Below the pieces are notes generated by a model, which saw only the letters and a list, made by a program, of their open reading frames with translations, did no database searches and was not told the DNA's origin. Made by a program: the position numbers and the translations under genes. 64,000 nucleotides of DNA. Source: Sterolibacterium denitrificans (lineage in GTDB: Bacteria > Pseudomonadota > Gammaproteobacteria > Burkholderiales > Rhodocyclaceae). The stretch lies in contig NZ_LT837803.1 in the NCBI RefSeq assembly GCF_900174485.1, positions 744,001 through 808,000 of the forward strand, given 5' to 3'. This document shows, piece after piece, positions 37,829 through 47,417 of the stretch; position 1 is the stretch's first letter; each line of letters begins with the position of its first letter.

Positions 37829-39073
37829 TCAAGCCGGCAGAAAGAGCGTCAGCAGATCGTTGAGGAAGCGCTGGCCGTGCGGCGTCGGCGCGATGCGCTC
37901 ATGGTCTACCGTCAGCAATCCCTGCCGGCTCGCGGCAAGCAGGGCATCGGTTTGCGTGGCCAGCGGCAGGCCGGTATGCGCCTCGAACAAGGGCGGCGCA
38001 AAGCCCGCGGCAAGGCGCAGGGCGTTCATCATGAATTCGAAGGGGCGCTCGGCGAGGCCGACTGCATGGCGCTCCTGGATGAAGTCTGCGCTGCCGACCG
38101 CCGCCAGGTAGTCGCGCGGATGGCGGCGGCGCGCTTCGCGCACGATGCCGCCGGGCGAGGAAATCTTGCCATGCGCGCCGGCGCCGATGCCCAGGTAATC
38201 GCCATAGGTCCAGTAATTGAGATTGTGCGCGCAGCGCCGTCCGGCGCGGGCGTAGGCCGAGGTTTCGTAGTGCTCGAAGCCCTGGGCGGCCAGCGTGCTT
38301 TCGACCATCTCCTGCATGTCGGCCGCCAGGTCGTCATCGGGCAGCGGCGGCGGCGCGTGATGGAAGGCGGTGTTCGGCTCCAGCGTCAGGTGATAGGCCG
38401 ACAGATGCGTGCCGCCGTAGCCGGCGGCGCTTTCGATGTCGCGCCGGGCTTCGGCCAGCGTCTGCTGCGGCAGGGCGTACATGAGATCGAGATTGACGTT
38501 GTCGAAGTGGCGCAAGGCCAGTTCGATGGCGCGGCGCGCTTCGTCGCCGCTATGGATGCGGCCGAGCGCGGCGAGATGGCGATCGTCGAAACTCTGGATG
38601 CCCAGCGACAGCCGGTTGATGCCGGTGGCGCGAAAGGCGGCGAACTTGTCCGCTTCGACGGTGCCGGGGTTGGCTTCCAGGGTGATTTCGGCATCCGCCA
38701 GCAGCGGCAGGCGGGCGCGCAGGGCGGCCAGCAGCGCATCGACCGCCTGGGCGGAGAGCAGGCTGGGCGTGCCGCCGCCGATGAACACGCTGACGATGTG
38801 GCGTCCCCATATCTGCGGCAGGGCGCTTTCGAGATCCCGGATCAGCGCGGCGAGATATGCCGCCTCGGGAATGCCGCTGCGCGCTTCATGCGAATTGAAA
38901 TCGCAGTAGGGGCACTTGCGCACGCACCAGGGGTAATGGATGTAGAGCGAGAGCGGCGGCAGCGTGGTCAAGCCGCCGCTGGTGGTCGCGGATGTCGTGG
39001 AGGCGGTGGGGGCAGTAGAGACAGCGGAGGCAGCGGTTGCAGCGGCGATGGGGATGAGCGTGCGGCGCTTCAT
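37829..39073 (-). CDS. hemW: HemW (HemN-like) radical SAM haem chaperone
   Basis: A radical SAM protein with CVRKCPYC (C50, C54, C57 when counted from ATG 39073) and motifs GGGTPSLL, EANPGT, LSLGIQSF and NYWTYGDYLGIGAGAHG (short form YLGIGAGAHG). HemW binds haem and inserts it into respiratory proteins rather than oxidising coproporphyrinogen. The order rph-rdgB-hemW is conserved. The ATG overlaps the rdgB stop, but it gives about 40 extra residues rich in Ala/Ser/Thr before PPLSLYIHYPWC, where the family normally begins. TTG 38971 would give the usual length. Confidence 0.92.
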   Translation of the reverse strand: MKRRTLIPIAAATAASAVSTAPTASTTSATTSGGLTTLPPLSLYIHYPWCVRKCPYCDFNSHEARSGIPEAAYLAALIRDLESALPQIWGRHIVSVFIGGGTPSLLSAQAVDALLAALRARLPLLADAEITLEANPGTVEADKFAAFRATGINRLSLGIQSFDDRHLAALGRIHSGDEARRAIELALRHFDNVNLDLMYALPQQTLAEARRDIESAAGYGGTHLSAYHLTLEPNTAFHHAPPPLPDDDLAADMQEMVESTLAAQGFEHYETSAYARAGRRCAHNLNYWTYGDYLGIGAGAHGKISSPGGIVREARRRHPRDYLAAVGSADFIQERHAVGLAERPFEFMMNALRLAAGFAPPLFEAHTGLPLATQTDALLAASRQGLLTVDHERIAPTPHGQRFLNDLLTLFLPA

Positions 39074-39663
39074 GCGGTGCCGGCGCGCAGGCGCGCGATC
39101 AACTGCGCCATGGCCTTGCCGCGATGGCTGAGCCGGTTCTTGCGCGCGGCATCCAGTTCGGCGGCGGTCAGGCCGGTTTCGGGCGCGAGGAACAGGGGAT
39201 CGTAGCCGAAGCCGCCCTCGCCACGCGCGGCGGCGAGAATTTCGCCATGCCACTCGCCTTCGGCGATCAAGGGTTGCGGATCTTCGGCATGGCGCAGCAG
39301 CACCAGTACGCAGACGTAATGGGCGCGCCGGTCGGTCTGGCCGGCCAGCTCATCGAGCAGGTGGGCGTTGTTGCGCGCATCGGATTTCGGCTCGCCGGCG
39401 TAGCGCGCCGAATGCACGCCGGGCGCGCCCTGCAGTGCCGATACGCACAGGCCGGAATCGTCGGCCAGCGCTGGCAGGCCGCTGAGACGGCTGGCGTGGC
39501 GCGCCTTGGCCAGCGCGTTTTCGACGAAGCTGCAGTGCGGCTCCTCGGCTTCGGCAATGTTCAATGCCGCCTGTGGCAGCACCTCGAAATCGAGCGGCGC
39601 CAGCAATTGCGCAAACTCGCGCAGCTTGCCGGCATTGTTGCTGGCGAGGACGATGCGTTTCAC
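39070..39663 (-). CDS. rdgB: Non-canonical purine NTP pyrophosphatase (RdgB/HAM1)
   Basis: RdgB hydrolyses dITP, ITP and XTP to keep inosine and xanthosine out of DNA and RNA. The 197-residue product starts [13 protein letters not shown] (nucleotide-binding SNNxGK), then [27 protein letters not shown] and a GFGYDPLF motif. The GTG start at 39663 overlaps the rph stop as GTGA, and hemW overlaps its own end, so the three genes are tightly coupled. Confidence 0.96.
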   Translation of the reverse strand: MKRIVLASNNAGKLREFAQLLAPLDFEVLPQAALNIAEAEEPHCSFVENALAKARHASRLSGLPALADDSGLCVSALQGAPGVHSARYAGEPKSDARNNAHLLDELAGQTDRRAHYVCVLVLLRHAEDPQPLIAEGEWHGEILAAARGEGGFGYDPLFLAPETGLTAAELDAARKNRLSHRGKAMAQLIARLRAGTA

Positions 39664-40409
39664 GGGCGTGCGGGGCCAGCCAGCGCCGCGCGCTGCAGTT
39701 CGATCAGACGCTGGATGCCGTCTTCCGCCAGTTGCAGCAGACGATCCAGTTCGGCGCGGGTAAATGGCGTGCCTTCGGCCGTGCCCTGGACTTCGACGAT
39801 GCCGCCGCTGCCGGTCATCACCACGTTCATGTCGGTATCGCAACTGGAATCTTCCGGATAGTCCAGGTCGAGCAGCGGCACGCCGTCGACGATGCCCACC
39901 GAAACGGCGGCGACGAAATCGCGCAGCGGATTTTCAACCAGCTTGCCGCCGGCAATCAGGCCGCGCACCGCATCGTGCAGCGCCACGCAGGCGCCGGTGA
40001 TGGCCGCGGTGCGCGTGCCGCCGTCGGCCTGCAGCACGTCGCAATCGAGGGTGATCTGGCGCTCGCCCAGCCGTTTCAGATCCGTGATCGCGCGCAGGCT
40101 GCGGCCGATCAGCCGCTGGATTTCCTGGGTGCGGCCGCTCTGCTTGCCTTTCGCCGCCTCGCGCGCCGAGCGGGTGTGGGTGGAGCGCGGCAGCATGCCG
40201 TATTCGGCGGTCACCCAGCCTTCGCCCTTGCCGCGTAGAAACGGCGGCACGCTTTCCTCGACGCTGGCGGTGCACAGCACGCGCGTGTCGCCGAATTCGA
40301 CCAGCACGCTGCCTTCGGCATGGCGGGTGAAATTCCGGGTGATGCGCACGTCGCGCAGTTGATCGGCCTGGCGGCCCGAGGGTCGCGCGGCGGCAGGGTT
40401 CTGGTTCAT
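39660..40409 (-). CDS. rph: Ribonuclease PH
   Basis: RNase PH trims tRNA 3' ends with phosphate. The 249-residue product has [40 protein letters not shown] (short form FGDTRVLC), [17 protein letters not shown] and the catalytic region [20 protein letters not shown] (short form [12 protein letters not shown]). ATG 40409 gives the family N-terminus; the preceding in-frame region is not conserved. It heads the rph-rdgB-hemW run, and the PP2C gene ends 37 bp upstream. Confidence 0.97.
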   Translation of the reverse strand: MNQNPAAARPSGRQADQLRDVRITRNFTRHAEGSVLVEFGDTRVLCTASVEESVPPFLRGKGEGWVTAEYGMLPRSTHTRSAREAAKGKQSGRTQEIQRLIGRSLRAITDLKRLGERQITLDCDVLQADGGTRTAAITGACVALHDAVRGLIAGGKLVENPLRDFVAAVSVGIVDGVPLLDLDYPEDSSCDTDMNVVMTGSGGIVEVQGTAEGTPFTRAELDRLLQLAEDGIQRLIELQRAALAGPARP

Positions 40410-40446
40410 GCGGATTCCTGTGGCGAGGTTGTGGTGGTGAAACGAT

Positions 40447-41238
40447 TCAGGACGGCTTGTCCATATTGCTGGCGCCGGCCAGGCTGCTCGAATCGGCAAG
40501 GCTGCTTTCCCATTGCATGGCCAGCAGCGTCAGGTTGTCGCAATGCCTGCCGGCCAGATGTTCGGCCTGATCGAGCAGTTGCGGCACGGCGGCCATCGGC
40601 GTATGCGTGGCCAGGGTGCGCACCAGCGCGTCATCGGTGAAGGGCGACCAGACGCCGTCGGTGCACAGCGCGATCACGTCGCCCTTTTGCAGCGGCGTCT
40701 TGCGCGAGAACTCGATTTCCGGCGGATTCGGTCCGCCCAGGCAGCTATAGACCAGATTGCGTGCCGGATGGCGGGCGGCTTCCGCCGCGTCGATCTTGCC
40801 TTGTTCGAGCAGCATCTTGACGTGCGAATGATCGCGCGTCTGAGCCAGCACGGCAGCGTCGCGAATCACATACAGGCGCGAATCGCCGACATGCGCCCAG
40901 TGGGCCGTATTGTTCTGCACCACGCAGGCGATGCAGGTCGTGCGCGGCGCTTCGGACAGACCGTGTTTGCCGGCGTACTGGTTGATCGCCAGATGCGCCT
41001 GGCTCAGGCTGCGCGAGAGAAACTGGAAGGGATCGGCGAGCAGCGTGCGGGCCTGGCTTTTGAAGGACTCGCTGAGGGTCTGCACGGCGATCTGCGCGGC
41101 CAGCTCGCCGTGCAGATGACCGCCCATGCCATCGGCGACGACCATCAGCAAGGCATCGCGGGTATAGGAATAGTTCATCCGGTCCTGGTTGCTCTTGCGC
41201 TTGCCGATGCGGCTTTCCTGGAAGATCGAGAATTTCAT
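40447..41238 (-). CDS. PP2C-family protein phosphatase
   Basis: A 263-residue PPM phosphatase with metal motifs RKSNQDRMN (start), [25 protein letters not shown] and a late DNLTLLAM. It removes phosphate from Ser or Thr and is expected to oppose the kinase encoded just upstream. The ATG overlaps the kinase stop (ATGA). It is followed 37 bp on by rph, a linkage also seen in related betaproteobacteria. No membrane segments. Confidence 0.94.
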   Translation of the reverse strand: MKFSIFQESRIGKRKSNQDRMNYSYTRDALLMVVADGMGGHLHGELAAQIAVQTLSESFKSQARTLLADPFQFLSRSLSQAHLAINQYAGKHGLSEAPRTTCIACVVQNNTAHWAHVGDSRLYVIRDAAVLAQTRDHSHVKMLLEQGKIDAAEAARHPARNLVYSCLGGPNPPEIEFSRKTPLQKGDVIALCTDGVWSPFTDDALVRTLATHTPMAAVPQLLDQAEHLAGRHCDNLTLLAMQWESSLADSSSLAGASNMDKPS

Positions 41239-42188
41239 GTCTCGTCCTTCCCGGCCTGCCAGGTCGAAGGCGGCGAAGTATCGAACCACGCGGGATCGAC
41301 GAGATCGAGCAACTCCCCGTTGAGCACTTTCTGCAGGGCGAACACGCTCTGCGGCCGTTCGGCAACCGGCAGCCGCATGCACCAGTCGATCAGCTCCAGC
41401 AATTGCAGCGTATAGGCCTTGCGCCAGCGCTGCTGGGCCGGCTCCAGCACTTCGCCCTTGGCGCGCTGCTCGGCGGACAGCGGCGTGCTGCCGGCCAGGC
41501 AGGCATACAGGGTGGCGCCAACGGCGTAGATGTCGGTCCATGGTCCCTGCGCCTCGCCCGAGCCGCCGCTGGTCTGCTCCGGCGCGGCATAGCCGGGCGT
41601 GTGCACGCTGCCCAGCGCCTGATCGTTGTCGCCCAGTCCCTGGCGCGTGGCGCCGAAATCGAGCAGCACCGGATGACCGTCCATGCGCAGATAGATATTT
41701 GCCGGCTTGATGTCCAGATGCAGCAGCTTGCGCATGTGGATTTCGCGCAGGCCGTTGAGCAGGCGGGTGAACACGTTGCGGATGAAAGTCTCGCCGAGCG
41801 TGCCCGGATGGCGCTGGATGTGCTCCTGCAGGGTGCGGCCGCGCTCATAGCGCATCACCAGATAGGCGGTTTCATTGGCGCGGAAGAAATTCAGCACGCG
41901 CACGACATTTGGATGATCGAGGCCGGCCAGCACCCGGCCCTCCTCGAAAAAACTCTTCATGCCCCGGCGGAAGGAGGCCAGGTTTTCCTCGGCGATGATG
42001 GGTACGGGGCTGTCGCCGGTGCGCGTGGCCAGGCGTGCCGGCAGATACTCCTTGATCGCCACCGGCGCGTCGTTGGCGTCGCGGGCCAGATAAACGATGG
42101 AGAAACCGCCGTGAGCCAGCTGGCGCTCGATGCGATAGCCGTCGAGCTGAAAGCCGGGCGGCAACGGTTGGATCGGTTGTTGGGACAT
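41235..42188 (-). CDS. Serine/threonine protein kinase
   Basis: A 317-residue Hanks-type kinase without membrane anchor. The Gly-rich loop is LAHGGFSIVY (24-33), the lysine K46, the catalytic loop HLDIKPAN with D159 and N164, and the metal Asp D177 in LLDFGAT, with an APEQ motif. The residue before the catalytic Asp is Leu, not Arg (a non-RD kinase), and the Mg loop is DFGA, not DFGL. It pairs with the overlapping PP2C gene. A divergent yicC starts 120 bp away. Targets are unknown. Confidence 0.94.
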   Translation of the reverse strand: MSQQPIQPLPPGFQLDGYRIERQLAHGGFSIVYLARDANDAPVAIKEYLPARLATRTGDSPVPIIAEENLASFRRGMKSFFEEGRVLAGLDHPNVVRVLNFFRANETAYLVMRYERGRTLQEHIQRHPGTLGETFIRNVFTRLLNGLREIHMRKLLHLDIKPANIYLRMDGHPVLLDFGATRQGLGDNDQALGSVHTPGYAAPEQTSGGSGEAQGPWTDIYAVGATLYACLAGSTPLSAEQRAKGEVLEPAQQRWRKAYTLQLLELIDWCMRLPVAERPQSVFALQKVLNGELLDLVDPAWFDTSPPSTWQAGKDET

Positions 42189-42308
42189 GGCGCGGGCGTT
42201 ACACTGTGGCCTGCATTGTCGTAGTCGGAAGCCGCTTTCGTCAAGCCGCAGACCGCAGACCTAGACCTGTTTCCGCATCCACTTTCAGCCCACGGACGAA
42301 ACCTCGCC

Positions 42309-43178
42309 ATGATCCAAAGCATGACCGGCTACGCAGCCGTGCAACAGGACCTCGGTCCCGTTATCCTCAATCTGGAACTCAAGGGCGTCAATTCGCGCTA
42401 TCTCGACATCAACTTCCGCGTCGGCGATGAATTGCGCTTTCTCGAAATGCCGCTGCGCGAGATGATCGCCGCGCGGATCGGGCGCGGCAAGCTCGAATGC
42501 CGCGGCAGCCTCAGTCCGGCCACCGCCAGTAGCCAGCGCAGCCTGGCGCCGAATCCGGAACTGCTCGCGCAGCTTGCCACACTGCAGGAGCAGGTGCGCC
42601 TTACCTTGCCCGCTGCCGCGTCGCTCACGGTGGCCGACATCCTGCGCTGGCCCGGCGTCATCAGCGAACAAACCCTGGCGCAGGACACCCTGCAACGCGA
42701 ATGCCTCTCCCTTGCCGCGCGCGCCATCGACGAATTCCTCGCCACCCGCGCGCGCGAGGGCCGCAAGCTGGCGGAGATGATCCGCGAGCGCGTCATGCGC
42801 ATGCGCGAACTGGTGAACGAAGTCGCCCCGCTGCTGCCACGCGCGCTGGCCGATTATCAGGAGCGCCTCGCCACCCGGCTGCGCGAAGCCGTCGCCGCGC
42901 TCGACGAAGATCGCATCCGCCAGGAAATCGGCGTCTATGCCGCACGCATCGACGTCGCCGAGGAACTTTCGCGGCTGACCGCTCATCTCGGCGAACTCGA
43001 ACGCATCCTCGACAAGGGCGGCGCCGTCGGCAAGCGTCTCGATTTCCTGATGCAGGAGCTCAACCGCGAAGCCAACACGCTCGCCTCGAAATCCGTCTCC
43101 GCCGACATCACCGCCGCCGCCCTGGAAATGAAGCTCCTCATCGAACAGATGCGTGAGCAGGTGCAGAACCTGGAGTAG
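42309..43178 (+). CDS. yicC: YicC-family protein (endoribonuclease-like)
   Basis: A 289-residue member of the YicC/UPF0701 family, reported to act on small RNAs in E. coli. The start MIQSMTGYAAVQ and the late LDFLMQELNREANTLASKS plus terminal EMKLLIEQMREQVQNLE are diagnostic. In many proteobacteria it neighbours gmk and rph; here rph is nearby but on the other strand, separated by the kinase and phosphatase. A tRNA-Arg follows 109 bp later. Confidence 0.95.
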   Translation: MIQSMTGYAAVQQDLGPVILNLELKGVNSRYLDINFRVGDELRFLEMPLREMIAARIGRGKLECRGSLSPATASSQRSLAPNPELLAQLATLQEQVRLTLPAAASLTVADILRWPGVISEQTLAQDTLQRECLSLAARAIDEFLATRAREGRKLAEMIRERVMRMRELVNEVAPLLPRALADYQERLATRLREAVAALDEDRIRQEIGVYAARIDVAEELSRLTAHLGELERILDKGGAVGKRLDFLMQELNREANTLASKSVSADITAAALEMKLLIEQMREQVQNLE

Positions 43179-43287
43179 ATCGAGCGCCGCCTGGCGGCAA
43201 ATACGCAAGGCACGCTTGATCGCTCCGGTGGCGGCCCGGGTTTGTGTTGTAAAATCCCCCGCGCCGCAGCTTCACGAACCGGCACAT

Positions 43288-43364
43288 GCGCCTGTAGCTC
43301 AGTTGGATAGAGTACTGCCCTCCGAAGGCAGGGGTCGGACGTTCGAATCGTCTCAGGCGCGCCA
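43288..43364 (+). tRNA. tRNA-Arg (anticodon CCG)
   Basis: A 77-nt cloverleaf: acceptor GCGCCTG pairs with CAGGCGC, then G and encoded CCA. The D arm contains AGCTCAGTTGGATAGAGT, the anticodon stem CTGCC/GGCAG surrounds loop CTCCGAA (anticodon CCG, reading CGG), and the T arm has GTTCGAAT. It carries all standard invariant positions. Confidence 0.97.
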
Positions 43365-43366
43365 TT

Positions 43367-43399
43367 CCTTGCTGCAGCAAGGAGCCCTGCCAAGCAGGG
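43367..43399 (+). terminator. Two adjacent hairpins after tRNA-Arg
   Basis: CCTTGCTGCAGCAAGG (a perfect 16-bp palindrome) is followed by CCCTGC-CAA-GCAGGG. They start 3 bp after the tRNA and may end its transcript or guide 3' processing. There is no T-run. Confidence 0.45.
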
Positions 43400-43446
43400 T
43401 ACTCACTCCTCTTGCACCTTTTGGCTTCGTCACCGTTTCCGGCGCA

Positions 43447-45132
43447 TTACCCCGTCTTGTGGGAAATTTTGCGGATGAGCAGGGAAGCCGGGGCGGGGCG
43501 CTTGAGGATTTCCAGGGTGATGATGCCGTCGTAGATGCGTTGACTCGCAGCGCCTTTGGGCCGCACTTTGGCTTGAAAACCGCCCTGGCCGCGATAGATG
43601 TCGCCGTCCTGCACCCAGTTCATGTCGTAGATGTATAGCTTGCGCGCGGCGGTGGTGCGGAACAGGTTGTCGTAATCGTTGCGGATGCGCGTCTTGCCGC
43701 CGTTTTCCGCGCGCGCGTTTTCGTCGAACAGGGCGAGAAAGGCTTCCAGGTCGCCCTTTTCATACAGCAGGGTGAATGCGCCCAGCAGGGTGTCCAGGCT
43801 TTCCTGGCGGTTGTCGACAGTGGGTTGGGCTTCGGGTGCAGGGGTTGGCGTCGGAGTTGGAGTTACATTCGTCACGATGATCGGGGCTGGCGTGGGCGGC
43901 GTTTCAGCGCGCGCGGCAACGGGCGGCGTTGTTGGCGCGACGGGGGCCGCCATTGCCTCCTTGCGGCGCGGTTGCTCTGCGGGCAGTGAGGTTGCGGTGA
44001 CGGGAAGTCTGGGGAGCGGACTGCTCGCTGTTTGCGGTTTGGCCACAGATGCGGGAGCAGGTGCTGGTGCCGTTGGCCGGGGTGCTGCCAGTGCAGATTT
44101 TGCCGATGCGGGCGGTGTGGAGGATGTGGATGCTGTTGGCGGTGCGGAAATGGTAATCGCTTTGGCAGGCAGCGGAATGGTTGCCGTTGTTGTTGCCGCT
44201 GCGGCAGTCACGGCGGGAACAGCGGACGGCGCCGTCGCCAGTTTGTCGGCGTCACTCGTTGCAGTCGTGGTTGTTGCCATTGCCATGGCTGGTAATTGCA
44301 GGCCACCGGGTGCCTCGGTTGAGGTTTCATCATCCGACCAGGCCGCTGCAAGTTCCTTCAGGCGTTCGATCTGCGGGTTGTCATGCTGTGTCGCCACGGG
44401 CGCGGATGTGGCAGGCAGCGCTTGCGCTTGCGAAAAATCATCCCCCATGCCGATGGCGCCCGTCGGCGTCTGGTTGAGATAGACCACGCCAACTGCGGCC
44501 ATGGCGAGCAGCGCGAAGCCGCCCAGCACGAGTTGCGGCAGGTGCCGGGCCACGCGGGGGGAGAGGATGGGTGTGGCAGGTTCCGGCGCGTGGCGGCGCA
44601 GCGTCGGGCGCATCTGCGGCATCTGGATGGCCGCCTGGCGTGCCTGGCGCAATGATAAGTCGTAAGCCGTGCGCGTGGCCGGCTGGCGCAGCGTGGTATA
44701 GGCCAGATTGATGCGCGCGGCATGCGCCGCCTTGCGCTCGCTTTCCATTGCCAGCACGCGGCGATCCGGGTGGAACAGGCGCATCAGCAGGCGATGGTTT
44801 TCCTTGAGCTCGTCGAGGCTGGCCGTGGGACGCACCCCCAGCACGCGGTAATGGTTTGCATCGTGTGCCAGCAGCACCTGCTCGATGAAGAACAGCGCCG
44901 CTTCGCGGACATCCGTCGGGGCGGAGAAGGGCGGCAGTGCCATGCCTTCCGGCAGCGCCGCGCCGCCGGCCAGGCGCAGCAGCAAGCCGATGTCGTCCGG
45001 CAGATCGGCCTTGCCGTGCAGCAGCTCGTAAAACTGGCTGGGCGTTTGATGAACGGCAAGCGCGAGCGACAGGCCGTCCGGCAAGCTGCCGTTTCCGTCG
45101 CGCCCGCCGTTCATGCCGCTCGTTTCACTCAT
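43447..45132 (-). CDS. J-domain protein with membrane segment and NTF2-like tail, EPS-linked
   Basis: A 561-residue protein. A J domain (about 92-162) has the HPD tripeptide (121-123). A single membrane helix is at about 200-219. Then comes a long Ala/Thr/Pro low-complexity linker (about 225-430). The C-terminal 125 residues resemble an NTF2-like fold (LLGAFTLLYEKGDLEAFLALFDENARAEN in part). J domains recruit DnaK. It overlaps the tyrosine-kinase gene by four bases, so it is coupled to polysaccharide assembly. A role in assembling or regulating the export machinery is inference. The linker is the least reliable part. Confidence 0.8.
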   Translation of the reverse strand: MSETSGMNGGRDGNGSLPDGLSLALAVHQTPSQFYELLHGKADLPDDIGLLLRLAGGAALPEGMALPPFSAPTDVREAALFFIEQVLLAHDANHYRVLGVRPTASLDELKENHRLLMRLFHPDRRVLAMESERKAAHAARINLAYTTLRQPATRTAYDLSLRQARQAAIQMPQMRPTLRRHAPEPATPILSPRVARHLPQLVLGGFALLAMAAVGVVYLNQTPTGAIGMGDDFSQAQALPATSAPVATQHDNPQIERLKELAAAWSDDETSTEAPGGLQLPAMAMATTTTATSDADKLATAPSAVPAVTAAAATTTATIPLPAKAITISAPPTASTSSTPPASAKSALAAPRPTAPAPAPASVAKPQTASSPLPRLPVTATSLPAEQPRRKEAMAAPVAPTTPPVAARAETPPTPAPIIVTNVTPTPTPTPAPEAQPTVDNRQESLDTLLGAFTLLYEKGDLEAFLALFDENARAENGGKTRIRNDYDNLFRTTAARKLYIYDMNWVQDGDIYRGQGGFQAKVRPKGAASQRIYDGIITLEILKRPAPASLLIRKISHKTG

Positions 45133-47417
45133 GCCATCGGGCGTTCCGGCTTGCTTTCGCCGTACTGATAGTAGTAATAGTTATTGTAGTAGCCATAGGA
45201 ACTGCCGCGCGCGCCCACCTTGGTCAGGATGCCGCCGATCAGCCGGCTGCGCGTGGCGAGCAGCCGCTTCACGGCATTGCGCGCATGATCCCGTCCGGTG
45301 CTGCCGGCTTCGACCACCAGCAGCGTGGCCTCGGCCAGACTGCCCAGCAGCGGCGCATCGGCCAGTCCCAGCACCGGCGGCCCGTCGATGAGCACGTGAT
45401 CGAATTTTTCCGCCGCCAGATTGAGGAATTGCACCATCTTGCTGCTGCCCAGCAGTTCCGCCGGATTGGGCGGCAGCGGCCCGGAAGGCACCAGGAACAG
45501 CTTCGGCACATGCGTGGCGCGGGTGATCGCCGCCGGTTGGGCTTCGCCGGCCAGATGATTCGTCAATCCGGTTTCATTGCTGATGGACAGCTTCTTGTGC
45601 AGCGAGGCCTTGCGCAAGTCACAGTCGACCAGCAGCACGGTCTTGCCTGCCTGGGCGAAGTGAATGGCCAGGCTCAACGCCGTGGTGCTCTTGCCTTCGC
45701 CCATCGAGGTACTCGTCAGCATCAGCACCTTGGGCATGCCTTCCGCCGTGGAGAACTGCAAGGCCGTGCGGATCGAACGGTGTGCCTCGGCAAAGCCCGA
45801 GCGGGGATCGGCATTTTCTGTCACCGCCAGTTCCTGACCGTCCGCCGTGCCCTTCACCGCCGGCACGATGCCCAGCACCGGCAGACCGAGCAGCTTCTCC
45901 AGATCTTCCGGTTGCTTGATGGTGTCATCCAGATGCTCGAACAGGAAGGCCAGGCCGATGCCGCCGAACAGTCCGAGGAAGGCCGCGATCAGCGCATTGA
46001 GCATCACTTTCGGTTTGAACGGCAACAGCGGCACTTCGGCCTTGTCCACCACCGTGATGTTATTCACCCCGACGCCGCCGGCCACGCCGACTTCCTTGTA
46101 GCGCTGCAGCAGTCCTTCGTAGAGCTGACGGTTGGTATCCACTTCGCGCTGCAGCAGGTTGTACTGGAAGCTGCGATCCTGCACGTCCAGCACGGTCGAT
46201 TTGCTCTCCTGCAGCTTGCCGGCAAACAGCGCTTCCTGAGCCAGCGCGGCTTCGTACTTGGCCTTCAGCGCGCCGCGAATGGCGTTGATTTCCTCGTCGA
46301 TCTTCGCCTGCAGCTCGGCAATCTGCGCTTCTATCTGCTGCATCTTCGGATAGGCCGGCTTGTAGATTTTCAGCCCCTCCTGATAATCGCCCTCCAGTTG
46401 GGCCCTGCGCGCCTTGTATTCCTGGATCACCTTGCTTTCCAGCACGGCCGGCAGCGCCGAGGAATCGCCCGCTTGCACCTGTCTGTAGAGCGATTCCGCC
46501 TGGATCCGCTCGCCCTGCGCCTTGGCCAGCGCCGTGGTGAACTCCTGCATCGCCTGCGAATCCGGGCTGGGCTGTTTTTCTCCGGGCTTGACGATGCCTT
46601 CCTTGCGGGTGAACTCGTTCAGGGCTTTTTCGGAATCCTCCAGTTTCACCTTGATCTGCTGCAGGCGTTCCTGCAGAAACGTCTTGGCATAGGAAGACGC
46701 ATCCATGCGGCGTTCCAGGTTCAGGTTGATGAACACCGTCGCGACCGTATTCGCCACTCGCGCCGCCAGCCTGGCGTCGGGACTGTCGAAATGCACCTTG
46801 ACCAGGCGGGAATTGCGCAGCGGCTCGATGGTCAGTTGATCGAGGAAGGTATTCACCAGCTTGGCTTCCGTCTCGCCCTCGACGGTTTCCCGCGCCGGAT
46901 CGTCCTGGCTGCCGCCCAGCAGCTTGCCCCAGGTTTCCTTCTCCTTTTCGTCTTTCCTGTACAGCGGGTGCTCGGCCAGGTTGAGCTGTTCGATCACCCG
47001 CTGGGCGAGCGTGCGGCTCTTCAGCAATTCATACTGCGTCTGGTAGAAATCCTTGCTGCTGCCGCTCGTTTCGCTGGGCGAGACCTCCTCGATCTTCATC
47101 ACCTTGGCTTCCTGCTGCTCGATCTGCAGGGTCATGCTGGCGCGATAGATCTTGGTCATCAGGAAGGTGGCCGTCAGCACCGCCACCACGGTGATCAGGA
47201 AGAACGTCAGCACCGTGCCCTTGCGCTTGACGATGACGTTCCACAACTCGCGCAGGTCGATCGTATCGTCGTCTTCATCATCCTGCCGTCCGCGCGGCTC
47301 CTGCAGCAGCAGGGTGGATGGCAGCATGTCGCGACGCTCGACCAGTGCGCCGACACTTTTCGGCTTCTCGTTTTCCGGTTCGGGATTGCTGGCGTTTTGA
47401 TTCGTTGAATCGGTCAT
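45129..47417 (-). CDS. Polysaccharide chain-length regulator / BY-kinase (Wzc-like)
   Basis: A 762-residue inner-membrane protein. An N-terminal Wzz domain and membrane helix (about 65-85), long periplasmic coiled coils, a second helix (about 480-500) and a C-terminal kinase with Walker A MLTSTSMGEGKSTT (short form GEGKST), VLLVDCDLR and LIDGPPVLGL are present. The tail carries a tyrosine cluster YGYYNNYYYYQYG, the autophosphorylation site. It works with the phosphatase at 48303-49115 and the export protein to set polymer length. It overlaps both flanking genes. Confidence 0.94.
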   Translation of the reverse strand: MTDSTNQNASNPEPENEKPKSVGALVERRDMLPSTLLLQEPRGRQDDEDDDTIDLRELWNVIVKRKGTVLTFFLITVVAVLTATFLMTKIYRASMTLQIEQQEAKVMKIEEVSPSETSGSSKDFYQTQYELLKSRTLAQRVIEQLNLAEHPLYRKDEKEKETWGKLLGGSQDDPARETVEGETEAKLVNTFLDQLTIEPLRNSRLVKVHFDSPDARLAARVANTVATVFINLNLERRMDASSYAKTFLQERLQQIKVKLEDSEKALNEFTRKEGIVKPGEKQPSPDSQAMQEFTTALAKAQGERIQAESLYRQVQAGDSSALPAVLESKVIQEYKARRAQLEGDYQEGLKIYKPAYPKMQQIEAQIAELQAKIDEEINAIRGALKAKYEAALAQEALFAGKLQESKSTVLDVQDRSFQYNLLQREVDTNRQLYEGLLQRYKEVGVAGGVGVNNITVVDKAEVPLLPFKPKVMLNALIAAFLGLFGGIGLAFLFEHLDDTIKQPEDLEKLLGLPVLGIVPAVKGTADGQELAVTENADPRSGFAEAHRSIRTALQFSTAEGMPKVLMLTSTSMGEGKSTTALSLAIHFAQAGKTVLLVDCDLRKASLHKKLSISNETGLTNHLAGEAQPAAITRATHVPKLFLVPSGPLPPNPAELLGSSKMVQFLNLAAEKFDHVLIDGPPVLGLADAPLLGSLAEATLLVVEAGSTGRDHARNAVKRLLATRSRLIGGILTKVGARGSSYGYYNNYYYYQYGESKPERPMA

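Noticed and set aside
44937-47408. 823-codon plus-strand frame opposite the Wzc-like gene
   Set aside because: Antisense shadow; the minus-strand gene has kinase motifs and the tyrosine tail.
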